Shown here piece after piece: positions 21,496-27,190 of a stretch of 64,000 nucleotides of DNA; the stretch's first letter is position 1, and every line of letters begins with the position of its first letter. A model generated the notes under the pieces. The model saw nothing but the letters and a program-made list of their open reading frames with translations. It was not told the origin of the DNA and did no database searches. The DNA lies in contig OY726559.1 of assembly GCA_963383645.1 (NCBI GenBank), forward strand, positions 120,799,405-120,863,404, written 5' to 3'. The position numbers were made by a program, and so were the translations under genes. Source of the DNA: Muscardinus avellanarius (taxonomy: Eukaryota > Chordata > Mammalia > Rodentia > Gliridae).

Positions 21496-23697
21496 TACTG
21501 GGATTCCTGGAAACCCTTCTACCTCTGGGCTACACTCCCAGACACCTATTTTTTTAAAAAATATTTGTATTTGGAAACAGGGTCTCATAAACCAGTGCAG
21601 CTGGCTGCGAACCTGCGCAATCCTCCTGTCTCTGCCTCCCAAGCAGGGATTACAAGCGTGCGCCACCACACCCAGCATGTTTTTTTTTTTTTTTAAATTG
21701 GTATTTGGCTGAAAAGTGTGTCGTCACCAAAAGCAAAAAGATGACTTATAAAATTTTAAGCAAGAGAGGTACATATAAAGATTTTTTGTACAGCTGGGCG
21801 TGGTGGTGCATGCTTGTAATCCCAGCATTTGGGAGATTGAGACAGGAAGATACCAGTTCGTGAACAACCTCAGCTACTTAGTGAGGCCCTTTGCAACTCA
21901 GTGAGAACCTGTGTCAAAATAAAGAATAAAAAATAGGGCTTGGGGTGTAGCTCGGAGGTAGAATGTCCCTGTGTTCCAGTACTGCAAGAAAAAAAATTGT
22001 ATATTGATACATTTGAATACTATACAGCCAATAAAAATTATAGAAATTACATAAAAGGTAGTAAATTTTAAAAATGAAAAGTTTTATTAGAAGCCGGGCA
22101 TAGTGGTGCATGCTTGTAATCCCAGCACTTGGGAGGCTGAGACAGGAGGATCGCACAGGTTCAAAGCCAGCCTCAGCTACTTAGTGAGGCTCTCGGCAAC
22201 TTAGTGAGACCCTGTTTCCAAATTAAGTAGAAAATAGGTCTGGGTGTATAGCCTGGAGGTAGAAAAGCCCCTGGGTTCCACCCTCAGAAACACACACACA
22301 CACACGGTTATATTAGAATAGTGGGGCTATGGATGGTTTTTCCTAGTTTCATATTTTCTTAAATGATTCTTATAAAAATTTTTCAAAAGACAAGGATAGC
22401 AACCCATGGTGACACATGCCTGTAATCCCAGTAGTTGGAAAGCTAAAACAGGAGGATTGTGGGTTCACAGCTGGCCTTAGCAATTTAGGGAGGCCCTCCA
22501 TAACTTAGTGAGACACTGTTTCAAAATATAAAATAGGACTGGGGGTATAGTTCAGAGGTAGAATGCCTCTGGGTTCAATCTACAGCACCACAATAAATAA
22601 TATATAGATACATTAACATCTATATATTAACATATAGATATATAAATATCAATATATTATATGTATCTCCTATATACATGGGGAGAGACAGACACCGTGC
22701 TCTTCAGATAGAAGCACTAGAAATAAGTACGAAAACTACATTAAACCCCAAAATTTAGCTTACTTTAAGCCCCCAAAGGGAAATGTTTCTGTCATTTCCC
22801 ATTTGAAAGAACTAAGAACACTTTAAATTATTGGAAAGATGTGAGGGAGGTCAATAATTCTATTTATCGAGTGCTTGCACTTGGAGGGAGGTATAAAACC
22901 GGATTAAAAAGGGTATCAAAAATAAATTCACAAATACATAGACGCCAGGGAATACATAACTGATATCAGTGCTATGACAAGTGCTAGAAAATAAAAATCG
23001 TAACGAGTGACATGGCGAAAGCAGAGAGACTCGGGAGAGGAAGTTTCTAGGAAACAGGGATGTCAGTGTCATATATGTATGGTGTGTGTACACGCAGCTT
23101 TATAAGATGATAGCTAAATGGAGACTGTACAAATGAATGAAAGCAGCCAACTGGGTAGAAATGAAGGTCAGAAAAAGATCTCCAAAGGTGAGTAGCAAGC
23201 AGAGGACAAAGAACGGGGGGTGGTGCATAAACGACGCGTTAGCCTTTCCAGTCCTGGCGATCGCACTCCGCGCCGGGATCCAGGATTGGTGCCTAGCAGC
23301 GAGCCGCGCGCGCGCCCGGGGTCGGCCCTGATTGGCTCGCCGCCTGCACCCGGGGTCGGCCCTGATTGGCTCGCCGCCTGCACCCGGGGTCGGCCCTGAT
23401 TGGCTCCCCGCACACTCCGTTTCCGGAACCCGCCCCCAGTCTGGGGGTCGGCGGCGGCGAGTCCGGAAGCCGCGGGGAGCTTTGGGACGGCACCCCTCGG
23501 GTGGCGACGGCTCTGCGCGCTGGGGCTGGCTGACCCTTCCGAGTCGGGGCGGGCGTGGGGTGGGTGCTGGGTCGGCGGGGACGGACGCGGCGACTCCCGC
23601 GCCTCGGGTGCTCTGGTCCAGCGGGAGCGGGGCCGGGGCGTGGGCGGAGGCTCACCTGGGAGGTGATCATGATGCTGGAGTCGATGAGGAAACTCAT
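961..23697 (-). CDS. GPR89: GPR89 (Golgi pH regulator), 5' five coding exons of a spliced gene; partial
   Basis: GPR89/GPHR is a multi-pass membrane protein of the Golgi, described as a voltage-dependent anion channel that keeps the Golgi lumen acidic. Five exons on the minus strand, at 23656-23697, 11001-11060, 9242-9345, 1479-1585 and 961-1062, join in frame to encode the first 138 residues of a family of about 455. All visible junctions have AG acceptors and GT donors, and the codons split between exons 3/4 and 4/5 rejoin correctly. The translation opens MSFLIDSSIMITSQ, continues ILFFGFGWLFFMRQLFKDYE, then a hydrophobic run including SRYFHWKMNLCVILLILVF and LLFSCVLWLTFMYFFWKLG, which are membrane segments. 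The last exon ends one base into a codon, so the rest of the gene lies beyond the left edge. Intron 1 is about 12.6 kb. No frame-breaking change is seen, so this looks like the working gene. Primates have two near-identical copies (A and B); one copy is the usual state in rodents, so I leave off the letter. Confidence 0.95.
1479..1585 (-). CDS. GPR89: GPR89 coding exon 4
   Basis: Encodes SSRYFHWKMNLCVILLILVF followed by MVPFYIGYFIVSSIRL. The acceptor is CTTATTTCAG and the donor ACTGT then GTGAGT. The last base starts a leucine codon finished in exon 5. Confidence 0.95.
1762..1984 (+). repeat. B1-ID SINE, type A
   Basis: Full-length; its A-rich tail runs into an AC/AT microsatellite. Confidence 0.9.
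1984..2075. repeat. (AC)n / (AT)n microsatellite
   Basis: Alternating CA and TA dinucleotides grown from a SINE tail. Confidence 0.9.
2136..2364 (+). repeat. B1-ID SINE, type B
   Basis: Full-length, with TGTTTCCAAATAAATAAATA linker and a poly(A) tail. Confidence 0.9.
2592..2766 (+). repeat. B1-ID SINE, type A, 5' truncated
   Basis: Starts inside the B1 half at AGGCTGAGACAAAAGG. Confidence 0.85.
2775..3570. repeat. Old L1 3' region, split by a SINE at 3042-3238
   Basis: Stretches such as TTTGCAACCATCACCACATT, TCTATGGATTTAATTATTCT and AGACATTTCATATGAATATA match the ancient L1 (L1M/HAL1) pattern and resume after the SINE with GTGTGGTCTTTTATATCTAG. Confidence 0.65.
3042..3238 (-). repeat. B1-ID SINE, type D, inside old L1
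   Basis: GGTACTGGGGATTGAACCCA through ATCACCACCATGCCGGGGC; splits the old L1 at 2.8-3.6 kb. Confidence 0.85.
3577..3785 (-). repeat. B1-ID SINE, type A
   Basis: Full-length, ends GAGACACCACGCCCGGC. Confidence 0.9.
4225..4421 (+). repeat. B1-ID SINE, type C
   Basis: GGCTTAAGAGACCC middle and GTTTCCAGTAATCCC tail. Its 3' flank repeats AGTGAACTGCAACC of the 5' flank, a likely target-site duplication. Confidence 0.9.
4431..4648 (+). repeat. B1-ID SINE, type A
   Basis: Follows the type C copy directly; AAGTGAACT again follows its tail. Confidence 0.9.
4650..5094. other. GPR89 intron 4, AT-rich unique sequence
   Basis: No exon, RNA or repeat recognised on either strand. Confidence 0.5.
5095..5350 (+). 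repeat. B1-ID SINE, type A
   Basis: Full-length with long A-rich middle and tail. Confidence 0.85.
5353..5585 (+). repeat. B1-ID SINE, type D
   Basis: Diverged; tail of CAA repeats. Confidence 0.8.
5625..5698. repeat. (ATCT)n microsatellite
   Basis: About 18 uninterrupted tetranucleotides. Confidence 0.95.
5766..5848. repeat. (CCCT)n low-complexity tract
   Basis: Pyrimidine-only stretch of CCTC/CTTC units. Confidence 0.9.
5849..6049 (-). repeat. B1-ID SINE, type A, nested
   Basis: Complete copy inside the linker of the 5699-6162 element. Confidence 0.85.
6275..6497 (-). repeat. B1-ID SINE, type A
   Basis: Starts with a T/TTTG tail, ends CGCCACCACGCCGGC. Confidence 0.9.
6747..6955 (-). 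repeat. B1-ID SINE, type A
   Basis: Full-length, tail ATTCGACCTCC variant. Confidence 0.9.
6985..7196 (-). repeat. B1-ID SINE, type B
   Basis: Full-length; CCGGCTCAAG-ACAAGTTTA repeats the 5' flank (6953-6968), a likely target duplication. Confidence 0.9.
7227..7640 (+). repeat. B1-ID SINE, type D, split by a type C copy
   Basis: B1 half 7227-7363, tail half 7571-7640 (ACACCTCAGAAGCAGAATGC). The linker holds the 7364-7570 element. Confidence 0.75.
7364..7570 (+). repeat. B1-ID SINE, type C-like, nested
   Basis: GCTGGGCATGGTGG head, GGCTTAAGACCCC middle, poly(A) tail. Confidence 0.85.
7837..7992 (+). repeat. B1-ID SINE, type B, 3' end replaced
   Basis: Runs normally up to GGTCTGGGAG, where the next SINE starts; its own tail is not seen again. 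Confidence 0.8.
7993..8200 (+). repeat. B1-ID SINE, type C
   Basis: Complete, with CAAAA-repeat tail. Confidence 0.9.
8268..8362. repeat. (GT)n then (GA)n microsatellite
   Basis: Long GT run joined through CGAGCG to a GA run. Confidence 0.95.
8363..8650 (-). repeat. Two B1-ID SINE pieces, type D, with a (TG)n tract between
   Basis: Tail piece 8363-8436; (TG)n 8443-8488; second copy 8488-8650, truncated before its B1 head. Confidence 0.75.
8651..8725 (+). repeat. ID-like tail piece
   Basis: Only the ID-like half, CTCAGAGGTGTAGCTCAGAG to CCCCAGCACCACAG. Confidence 0.7.
8766..9030 (+). repeat. B1-ID SINE, type B
   Basis: Full-length with a long A-rich tail. Confidence 0.9.
9242..9345 (-). 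CDS. GPR89: GPR89 coding exon 3
   Basis: Encodes VRQYVVQVIFSVTFAFSC and then TMFELIIFEILEVLNS, a second hydrophobic segment. The acceptor is TTTAAACAG and the donor AGCAG then GTAAGA. It ends two bases into a serine codon completed by exon 4. Confidence 0.95.
9443..9665 (-). repeat. B1-ID SINE with an internal 30-bp duplication
   Basis: The end of the B1 half, CCCAAGTACTGGGATTACAA, occurs twice in tandem (about 9602-9660). Confidence 0.85.
9738..9975 (+). repeat. B1-ID SINE, type D
   Basis: Diverged, tail CAGTACCAACCAAACAAC. Confidence 0.85.
9990..10685. other. GPR89 intron 2, unique sequence
   Basis: No repeat or exon recognised. Open frames at 10126-10362 (+) and 10359-10583 (-) have no supporting features. 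Confidence 0.5.
10686..10880 (-). repeat. B1-ID SINE, type A
   Basis: Full-length but lacks the usual GATCCTCC stretch near the head. Confidence 0.85.
11001..11060 (-). CDS. GPR89: GPR89 coding exon 2
   Basis: Sixty bases, phase 0 at both ends, encoding ILFFGFGWLFFMRQLFKDYE, part of the first membrane segment. The acceptor is TCTTCTAG and the donor GAG then GTGAGA. Confidence 0.95.
11262..11472 (-). repeat. B1-ID SINE, type B
   Basis: Full-length; CTCCAGAAT occurs on both sides (11250s and 11471). Confidence 0.9.
11521..11714 (-). repeat. B1-ID SINE, type A
   Basis: Slightly shortened middle; abuts the RPL41 retrocopy's A-rich tail. Confidence 0.85.
11728..12140 (-). pseudogene. RPL41P: RPL41 processed pseudogene in GPR89 intron 1
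   Basis: Ribosomal protein L41 is a very small, highly basic 25-residue protein. On the minus strand a copy of its mRNA is recognisable. The leader carries GCACCATCTTCTTAGAAACC, the ATG is at 12096, and the opening ATGAGAGCCAAGTGGAGG encodes MRAKWR. The ninth codon is TGA where the gene has arginine, and a base change further on also disturbs the frame, so no functional protein is made. The remaining part matches the 3' untranslated region, and an A-rich tail (T-rich on the plus strand at about 11713-11728) abuts a SINE. There are no introns, which marks it as a retrocopy. Ends are approximate. Confidence 0.8.
12227..12422 (-). repeat. B1-ID SINE, type B
   Basis: TACGGTGATCTTTATTTTTT before and TTTATGGTGATC after give a target duplication. 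Confidence 0.9.
12423..13132. other. GPR89 intron 1, unique sequence with a (CA)n tract
   Basis: (AC)n at 12738-12767 followed by a C run. Nothing else recognised. Confidence 0.5.
13133..13325 (-). repeat. B1-ID SINE, type C
   Basis: Complete; AAATGTCTACATTTTT flanks recur at 13114, 13326 and 13553, so two SINEs entered the same site. Confidence 0.9.
13336..13552 (-). repeat. B1-ID SINE, type B
   Basis: Second insertion at the AAATGTCTACA site, straight after the type C copy. Confidence 0.9.
13575..13685 (+). repeat. L2 3' end
   Basis: TCTGTGAGGACATGGATCAT and CCATAAATGTTTGCC match the L2 3' end pattern. Confidence 0.5.
13750..14790 (+). repeat. Ancient mammal-wide interspersed repeat in pieces (13750-13860, 14190-14385, 14580-14790)
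   Basis: Diverged copies of a long ancient repeat recognisable by GCGCAAAGGCCCGGGGT and similar phrases. I do not recall the family name. SINEs interrupt it. Confidence 0.4.
14386..14565 (+). repeat. B1-ID SINE, type D
   Basis: GGTCCAGGTGTAGTGGCACA to CAATCCCCAG, short tail. Confidence 0.85.
14801..14838. repeat. (ATT)n microsatellite
   Basis: About 12 units, the tail of the following minus-strand SINE. Confidence 0.9.
14840..15037 (-). repeat. B1-ID SINE, type B
   Basis: Complete; followed by a second ATT run that looks like a target duplication of the first. Confidence 0.9.
15054..15493 (-). repeat. B1-ID SINE, type A, split by a type C copy
   Basis: Tail half 15054-15112, B1 half 15351-15493. 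(TTTC)n at 15113-15160 and the inner SINE occupy its linker. Confidence 0.8.
15162..15350 (-). repeat. B1-ID SINE, type C, nested
   Basis: Complete, from TTTTTTTGGTGGTACTGGGG to CATGCCCAGC. Confidence 0.9.
15494..16330 (+). repeat. Continuation of the ancient repeat (G/A-rich)
   Basis: Purine-rich, with AACCAGGAGAGTGCTGTGTC and GAGTCAAGGATGAATAC in the order expected for the same ancient family as 13.75-14.79 kb. Open frames here are chance. Confidence 0.4.
15957..16050 (+). repeat. ID element (tRNA-Ala-derived SINE)
   Basis: GGATGTGGCTCAGTGGTAGA, then CTTGCCTCACATCTGCAGGG and GGTTCAAGTC: classic ID with A and B boxes of the Pol III promoter, no B1 part. Confidence 0.85.
16385..16555 (+). 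repeat. MIR
   Basis: TTAGCATTAAAATCTCATAA, GTCCTATTCTCAAAGAAAGC and AATCAGGAGCCAAACTAAAG follow the MIR core and 3' part. Confidence 0.45.
16566..16990 (+). repeat. B1-ID SINE, type A, split by a type C copy
   Basis: B1 half 16566-16705 and tail half 16929-16990; the inner SINE lies at 16706-16928. Confidence 0.85.
16706..16928 (+). repeat. B1-ID SINE, type C, nested, with (AAAT)n tail
   Basis: Complete copy ending in about 12 AAAT units. Confidence 0.9.
17000..17610. other. GPR89 intron 1, unclassified sequence
   Basis: Possibly more of the ancient G/A-rich repeat seen at 15.5-16.3 kb; no exon found. Confidence 0.35.
17612..17812 (-). repeat. B1-ID SINE, type B
   Basis: TAGTAGTGATATTTA on both sides is its target duplication (17585 and 17811). 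Confidence 0.9.
18119..18285 (+). repeat. Different 7SL-derived monomer with (AAAT)n tail
   Basis: GAGGAGTTTGAGGCCAGCCT and CCGTAGTCCCAGCCACCCAC are 7SL/Alu/B1 phrases that the common composite SINE lacks; no ID-like half. Confidence 0.65.
18287..18475 (+). repeat. B1-ID SINE, type D
   Basis: GCTGGGTGTGAAGGCACACA to CCAGTACTGG. Confidence 0.85.
18620..18872 (+). repeat. B1-ID SINE, type A/D, with (CA)n tail
   Basis: Complete copy; tail expanded to about 26 CA units. GAAATGTGCAGAATGA on both sides is its target duplication. Confidence 0.9.
19090..19660 (+). repeat. Ancient repeat fragment (MIR-like start)
   Basis: Begins TTATTCCTTCAATATTTACC, then TACGTGCCAGGTCTAGGGAT, GGGGCTTATAATCTCCAGGA and GACATGGTGATG. 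Same class of worn mammal-wide repeat as 52.7 kb. Confidence 0.35.
19674..19905 (+). repeat. B1-ID SINE, type A
   Basis: Complete with long poly(A). Confidence 0.9.
19950..20012. repeat. (TC)n pyrimidine tract
   Basis: TCTC and CCCT units. Confidence 0.85.
20161..20372 (+). repeat. B1-ID SINE, type C
   Basis: GAATGAAAGTTACTTTGGG flanks on both sides (20144 and 20384) are a long target duplication. Confidence 0.9.
20605..20823 (-). repeat. B1-ID SINE, type D
   Basis: TTGGTTCAACTT flank recurs at 20823 and 21050. Confidence 0.85.
20836..21048 (-). repeat. B1-ID SINE, type A
   Basis: Second insertion at the TGGTTCAACTT site, next to the type D copy. Confidence 0.85.
21084..21136. repeat. (TG)n microsatellite
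   Basis: Nearly pure TG run joined to a SINE tail. Confidence 0.9.
21137..21335 (-). repeat. B1-ID SINE, type B
   Basis: ATATCCACATTAAA and GGCCACATTTAAA lie at its ends. Confidence 0.85.
21437..21494. repeat. (AT)n(TG)n microsatellite
   Basis: AT run then about 20 TG units, joined to the tail of the next SINE. Confidence 0.9.
21493..21690 (-). repeat. B1-ID SINE, type C
   Basis: Complete, GGGATTCCTGGAAACCC tail. Confidence 0.9.
21793..21998 (+). repeat. B1-ID SINE, type A
   Basis: Complete; slightly shortened tail. Confidence 0.9.
22093..22303 (+). repeat. B1-ID SINE, type B
   Basis: Complete, (CA)n tail. Confidence 0.9.
22400..22600 (+). repeat. B1-ID SINE, type D
   Basis: Diverged; followed by AT-rich sequence with ATATATTA repeats. 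Confidence 0.8.
22690..23205. other. GPR89 intron 1, unique sequence
   Basis: No repeat or exon recognised between the last SINE and the CpG island. Confidence 0.5.
23315..23416 (-). repeat. Three 34-bp tandem repeats carrying CCAAT boxes, start of GPR89 intron 1
   Basis: Units at 23315-23348 and 23349-23382 are identical; the third, 23383-23416, diverges in its last third. Each unit holds CGGCCCTGATTGGCTC, so each presents a CCAAT box on the GPR89 sense strand. The array lies 240-340 bp inside intron 1, downstream of the start codon. Confidence 0.9.
23656..23697 (-). CDS. GPR89: GPR89 coding exon 1
   Basis: ATG at 23697 encodes MSFLIDSSIMITSQ, the conserved amino end, and stops at a consensus donor (CCCAG then GTGAGC) at 23655. 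The exon is phase 0 and lies inside a CpG island. The untranslated leader lies to the right of 23697. Confidence 0.95.
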
Positions 23698-24049
23698 GGC
23701 GAAGTCTGAGGAGGGAGGGCGCGAACCTCATCTCCCACTCCCCAAGGCCGCTGCACGCTCGCCCGGCCCCTCACGGCCTCCGCCCCCAGGCCAGCGCCCG
23801 GGCCGCGGCCCGCCAGCTCGACGCCATCAAGCTGCGCCTCAGCCCTCCAATCAGCGGCGGCGCCCGTGCCCGGGAGTGGGCGGGGCTTCCTAGGAGTGGT
23901 CAGGCTCTCGGGGGTAGGTTATGCCGCAGCCCGAAAACACAAAACATTGGGAACCGGACAGAATAGCATTTATTTCTATTTATGGAGGAGATGACACCTG
24001 ATTGTTAACGTTTTGTTTTAAGTGCTAACTCCATTCGTTGTAGTGATCA

Positions 24050-24225
24050 AGCCGGGCGTGGTGGCGCACTCCTGCAGTCGATACTTGGGAGGCAGAGACA
24101 GGAGGATCACAAAATCAAGGACAGCCTCAGCAAATAGCGACACAGCTACCTAGCGAGACACTGTTGCAAAAACAAAAAATCTCGGAGGTAAAATGCCCCT
24201 GGGTTCAGTACCACCAAAAAACGAA
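24050..24225 (+). repeat. B1-ID SINE, shortened
   Basis: GCCGGGCGTGGTGGCGCACT head; part of the linker and tail is missing. Confidence 0.8.
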
Positions 24226-24599
24226 AAATTATTAGTGATCGTCGCTAATAAGATGAAGTCGACAATTACTGATCTCGCGCAAAGCCTGCCTAGAAAATTG
24301 GGAGGCTTAAGTCCCAATTTTAAGTCCTCATGAGTGGGAGTAAGGACAGAAAGATTGAGTAGCCGCAAAGTTTGTGTTCTGGGACAGTGAAGCACATGGA
24401 AGGAGAGGAAGAGACAATGTGATGGGTTGTCCGGAGCTGGGGCATACCTAGAGAACAGGAGGTGAGGCTCATAGCGGATGTGGGCGGAGATCTGAGCCGA
24501 GTTGTCTTGAAGGGTCTCCTTCCTTTCCAGGCTGCTGCTGTGGGGTCAGGGGACAGAGGCTCACAGCCCAACTTCTTCCTCAGATAGACCTCCAGGTGC

Positions 24600-24627
24600 A
24601 GTATACCTTCCAGCTACACCCCCAGCC

Positions 24628-24665
<38 letters not shown>

Positions 24666-25000
24666 TATTGTGGTTCTGGGAATTGGACCCAGGGGCATTC
24701 TAACTCCGTGCTACACACTCAGCTCTATTTTATTTTTATTTGGAAACAGGGTCTTGCTAAGTTGCTGTCAGCTTCACTAAGTCTAGCCCTGAACTGTCAA
24801 TCCACCTGTCTCACCCTCCCAAGTACCGGGATCACAGGTGTGCACCGCCCACACCTGGCTTATTTTCTGTTTTGAACCAGGATCTTGTAATGTATTGCTG
24901 GGTCTTGCTAGGTTGCTGAGGCTGTCCTTGAACCTGCAATCCTCCCATGTCAGCCTCCTAAGTGCTGAGATTACAGGTGCTCCCCTCCACACCCTGTATA
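24600..25000 (-). repeat. B1-ID SINE, split by another SINE, with (ATT)n
   Basis: Tail remnant 24600-24632, (TTA)n to 24667, inner SINE 24668-24858, B1 half 24860-25000. Both lie between ITGA10 exon remnants. Confidence 0.7.
24668..24858 (-). repeat. B1-ID SINE, type D, nested
   Basis: TGTGGTTCTGGGAATTGGAC to CCACACCTGGC. Confidence 0.8.
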
Positions 25001-26095
25001 GCCTGCTCTTCTAGGAAAATCCATGTGATTCCTCTCCAAGCCCTCTAGTCCCGACCCAGTAGAAAGGGCTGGGCAGGAGTGCCCTTGGTTTTCACCTGCT
25101 GCTGGTCAGCCTGGCTCTGGAGGGAAGAGCAGCTCCAACTCCAGCACAAAGGTCACCTGGGGGAGGGGACACAGAGTCCAAATCAACCATGGAGGCACAG
25201 GAGCCCCTGGTGCCTCCTGTCCTAACTCCCAGGGCACACAGATCACAGCCCTGCTCTCCAGAGCCCCTTCTGCACCCTGGGCCCTAACTCACCTTGGCTC
25301 CAGTCCGGAAAACAGGGTGCCCCACGTTAGGACAAAGGGTGCATGGGGTGGGTCTCATAAGCACAGCTGTGCAGTGATAACGCAGGGCAGTCTGCCCAGT
25401 CTAAGGAGCAGTTACCCAAAACAAAACAGTCACAAGGGGGAACACACCAGCCCTAACCACCACCAAGGCCAACCCCCGCCACCTGTGAGCAACTGAGCCT
25501 GGCTGTTGCCGGGACCACCCACAACTCCCTCCCTTGCTCTTCCAAACAGGCACTACCCCCTCCTTGCTTCCCTGATAGAAAAAGTGTCCCCCCCTTTTTT
25601 TTTATAGTTCAGCTGTTCTCCTGTGCAGACAGCCCAGCAGCTTAACCTTTATTGCAATAAAATTTCCCTAATTGGCCTCTGGGGTCTCTAGTCTCTTAGG
25701 TTGCACTGATCACCTTACGGGAAGGGGCTGCGCATTCCACCTTCAGCGGGCTGCCCCTCTGAGGGCAGAGGAATGGGGGTGCAGGCCAGAGCTGGGGAGG
25801 CCGCCGCTCTCCACCCTGGCCTCTACACACCGAGCCTTTCTGGAGAGAGCCTCGCAGCCCCAGCTAACACCCCAGTCTTCCTCCCCCTCCAAGGGCACCC
25901 GCGCAGGGAGGCTGGCCAGGGGGAGGTTTCTAGAGAAGCGCAGGTTCAGGCTGGTGTTGTAGGCATTTTCCTTCCTGTTCTCCAGAGTTGCTGATACCAG
26001 CACTTTTCGCCGGCCACCTCGAACCACGAATGGGGCCTTCCTGGGAGTGTGGATAAGGGAGAGACAGGAGGTGAAGGAATAGCAAAAGTGTTACT

Positions 26096-26290
26096 TTTTT
26101 TTTTTTTTGGCATTGGAGTTTGAACCAAGCGGTTCTAACTCTGAGCTACATCCCCACACCCCCAGCCCTATTTTACTTTTTATTTTGAAACAAGGTCTAG
26201 CTAAATTGCTGAGGTGGGCCTTGAACCTGATATCCTTCTGTCTCAGCCTCCCAAGTACTGGGATTACAGGTGTGCGCCACCACGCCTCGC
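26096..26290 (-). repeat. B1-ID SINE, type D, in the ITGA10 fragment
   Basis: GTGTTACTTTTTTT and GTGTCACTTCTG flank it. Confidence 0.85.
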
Positions 26291-26899
26291 AGTGTCACTT
26301 CTGTTATCCCTGGTAATGACTGACCCCTCCTCCCAGCTCCCTGCAAGTTCCTTCTGGTCCCTCTCAGGTCACCCTGGCTTGCCAGTGTCCGTCCAACCTG
26401 GAGCCTTTGATGTCCATATTAGCTTGAAGCACCAGGTCTGTGACACATTCATTGTCAGGGCCACAGTCTTTGGAGAAGGGGACCTGGAAGAGAGAGAAGG
26501 GCCTGAGATGCCAGGAAGGCAGGGAGGAAGGATTGGAGCTGGGGGAAAGAGAGAAGAGGGGAGAGACTGATTAGAGGGGCCTAGGTCAGATCTCACCAGG
26601 GTCCAAGCCCCCCAGTGCCGGGACCCAGGGACAGGGAGGGCTCCATTGCTGACCAGCTTTCCGATGGAGGTGGGGGAACCTTCCTCCAGCACAAGGCCAC
26701 CAGCCGAAGATAATCTGATGTGTCCTGAGGGAAACCAGAGCCGAGGATCCTAGGGAGCCTGAGTCAGGGTACAACCCGGGCCCTGGCAGCACTGCTAGCT
26801 GTGGAGCACGGCCCCAAGGCCTCATCGATATCATTAAACTGAATCCTACTACGATGCCCATGATAGCACTACCACCATCATTTTGTGATACTATTATTA

Positions 26900-27085
26900 T
26901 TTTGGGGGGCTTGAACCTAGGAGTGTTCTACCTTCAAGCCACACCTCAGTCCTTATTTTGAAACAAGGTCTCCCTGAATTGCTGGGGACCTTGCTAAATT
27001 GCTGAGGGTGGCCTTGAACTTAAGATTCTCCTGTCCCAGCCTCCCAAGCACTGAGATTACAGGCATGCACCATCATGCCTGGCAA
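26900..27085 (-). repeat. B1-ID SINE, type D, in the ITGA10 fragment
   Basis: Ends CACCATCATGCCTGGC. Confidence 0.85.
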
Positions 27086-27094
27086 TATAATTAT

Positions 27095-27190
27095 CATCAC
27101 CACTTGCAGACAAGAAAACTGAGACTTTGAGGTTGACTGGCAGAGTTGGTGGTTGTAAACGGCAGCGCTAGGACTCACACGCAGCTCAGC
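27095..27190 (+). repeat. MIR inside the ITGA10 fragment
   Basis: TTGCAGACAAGAAAACTGAG then GGCAGAGTTGGTGG: MIR core, oriented opposite to the integrin exons. Confidence 0.55.

Larger units (their letters stand above)
23210..23900 (-). promoter_or_regulatory. GPR89: CpG island / GPR89 promoter and first-exon region
   Basis: The densest CpG stretch in the window, starting near the ACGACGCG at 23233 and ending near GGGGCTTCC at 23885. It surrounds GPR89 coding exon 1, which marks it as that gene's promoter. No TATA box is evident, as is usual for CpG-island housekeeping promoters. A plus-strand ATTGG motif (CCAAT on the gene strand) recurs at 23331, 23365 and 23399, and there is another near 23847-23850 (CCAAT on the plus strand). 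Confidence 0.8.

Noticed and set aside
23315..23416. CRISPR-like array
   Set aside because: Direct tandem repeats without spacers, in a mammalian CpG island.
23168..23731. 187-codon minus-strand frame in the CpG island
   Set aside because: GC-rich, low in stops by composition and read through the GPR89 exon 1 donor. Only the 14-codon exon in another frame is real.
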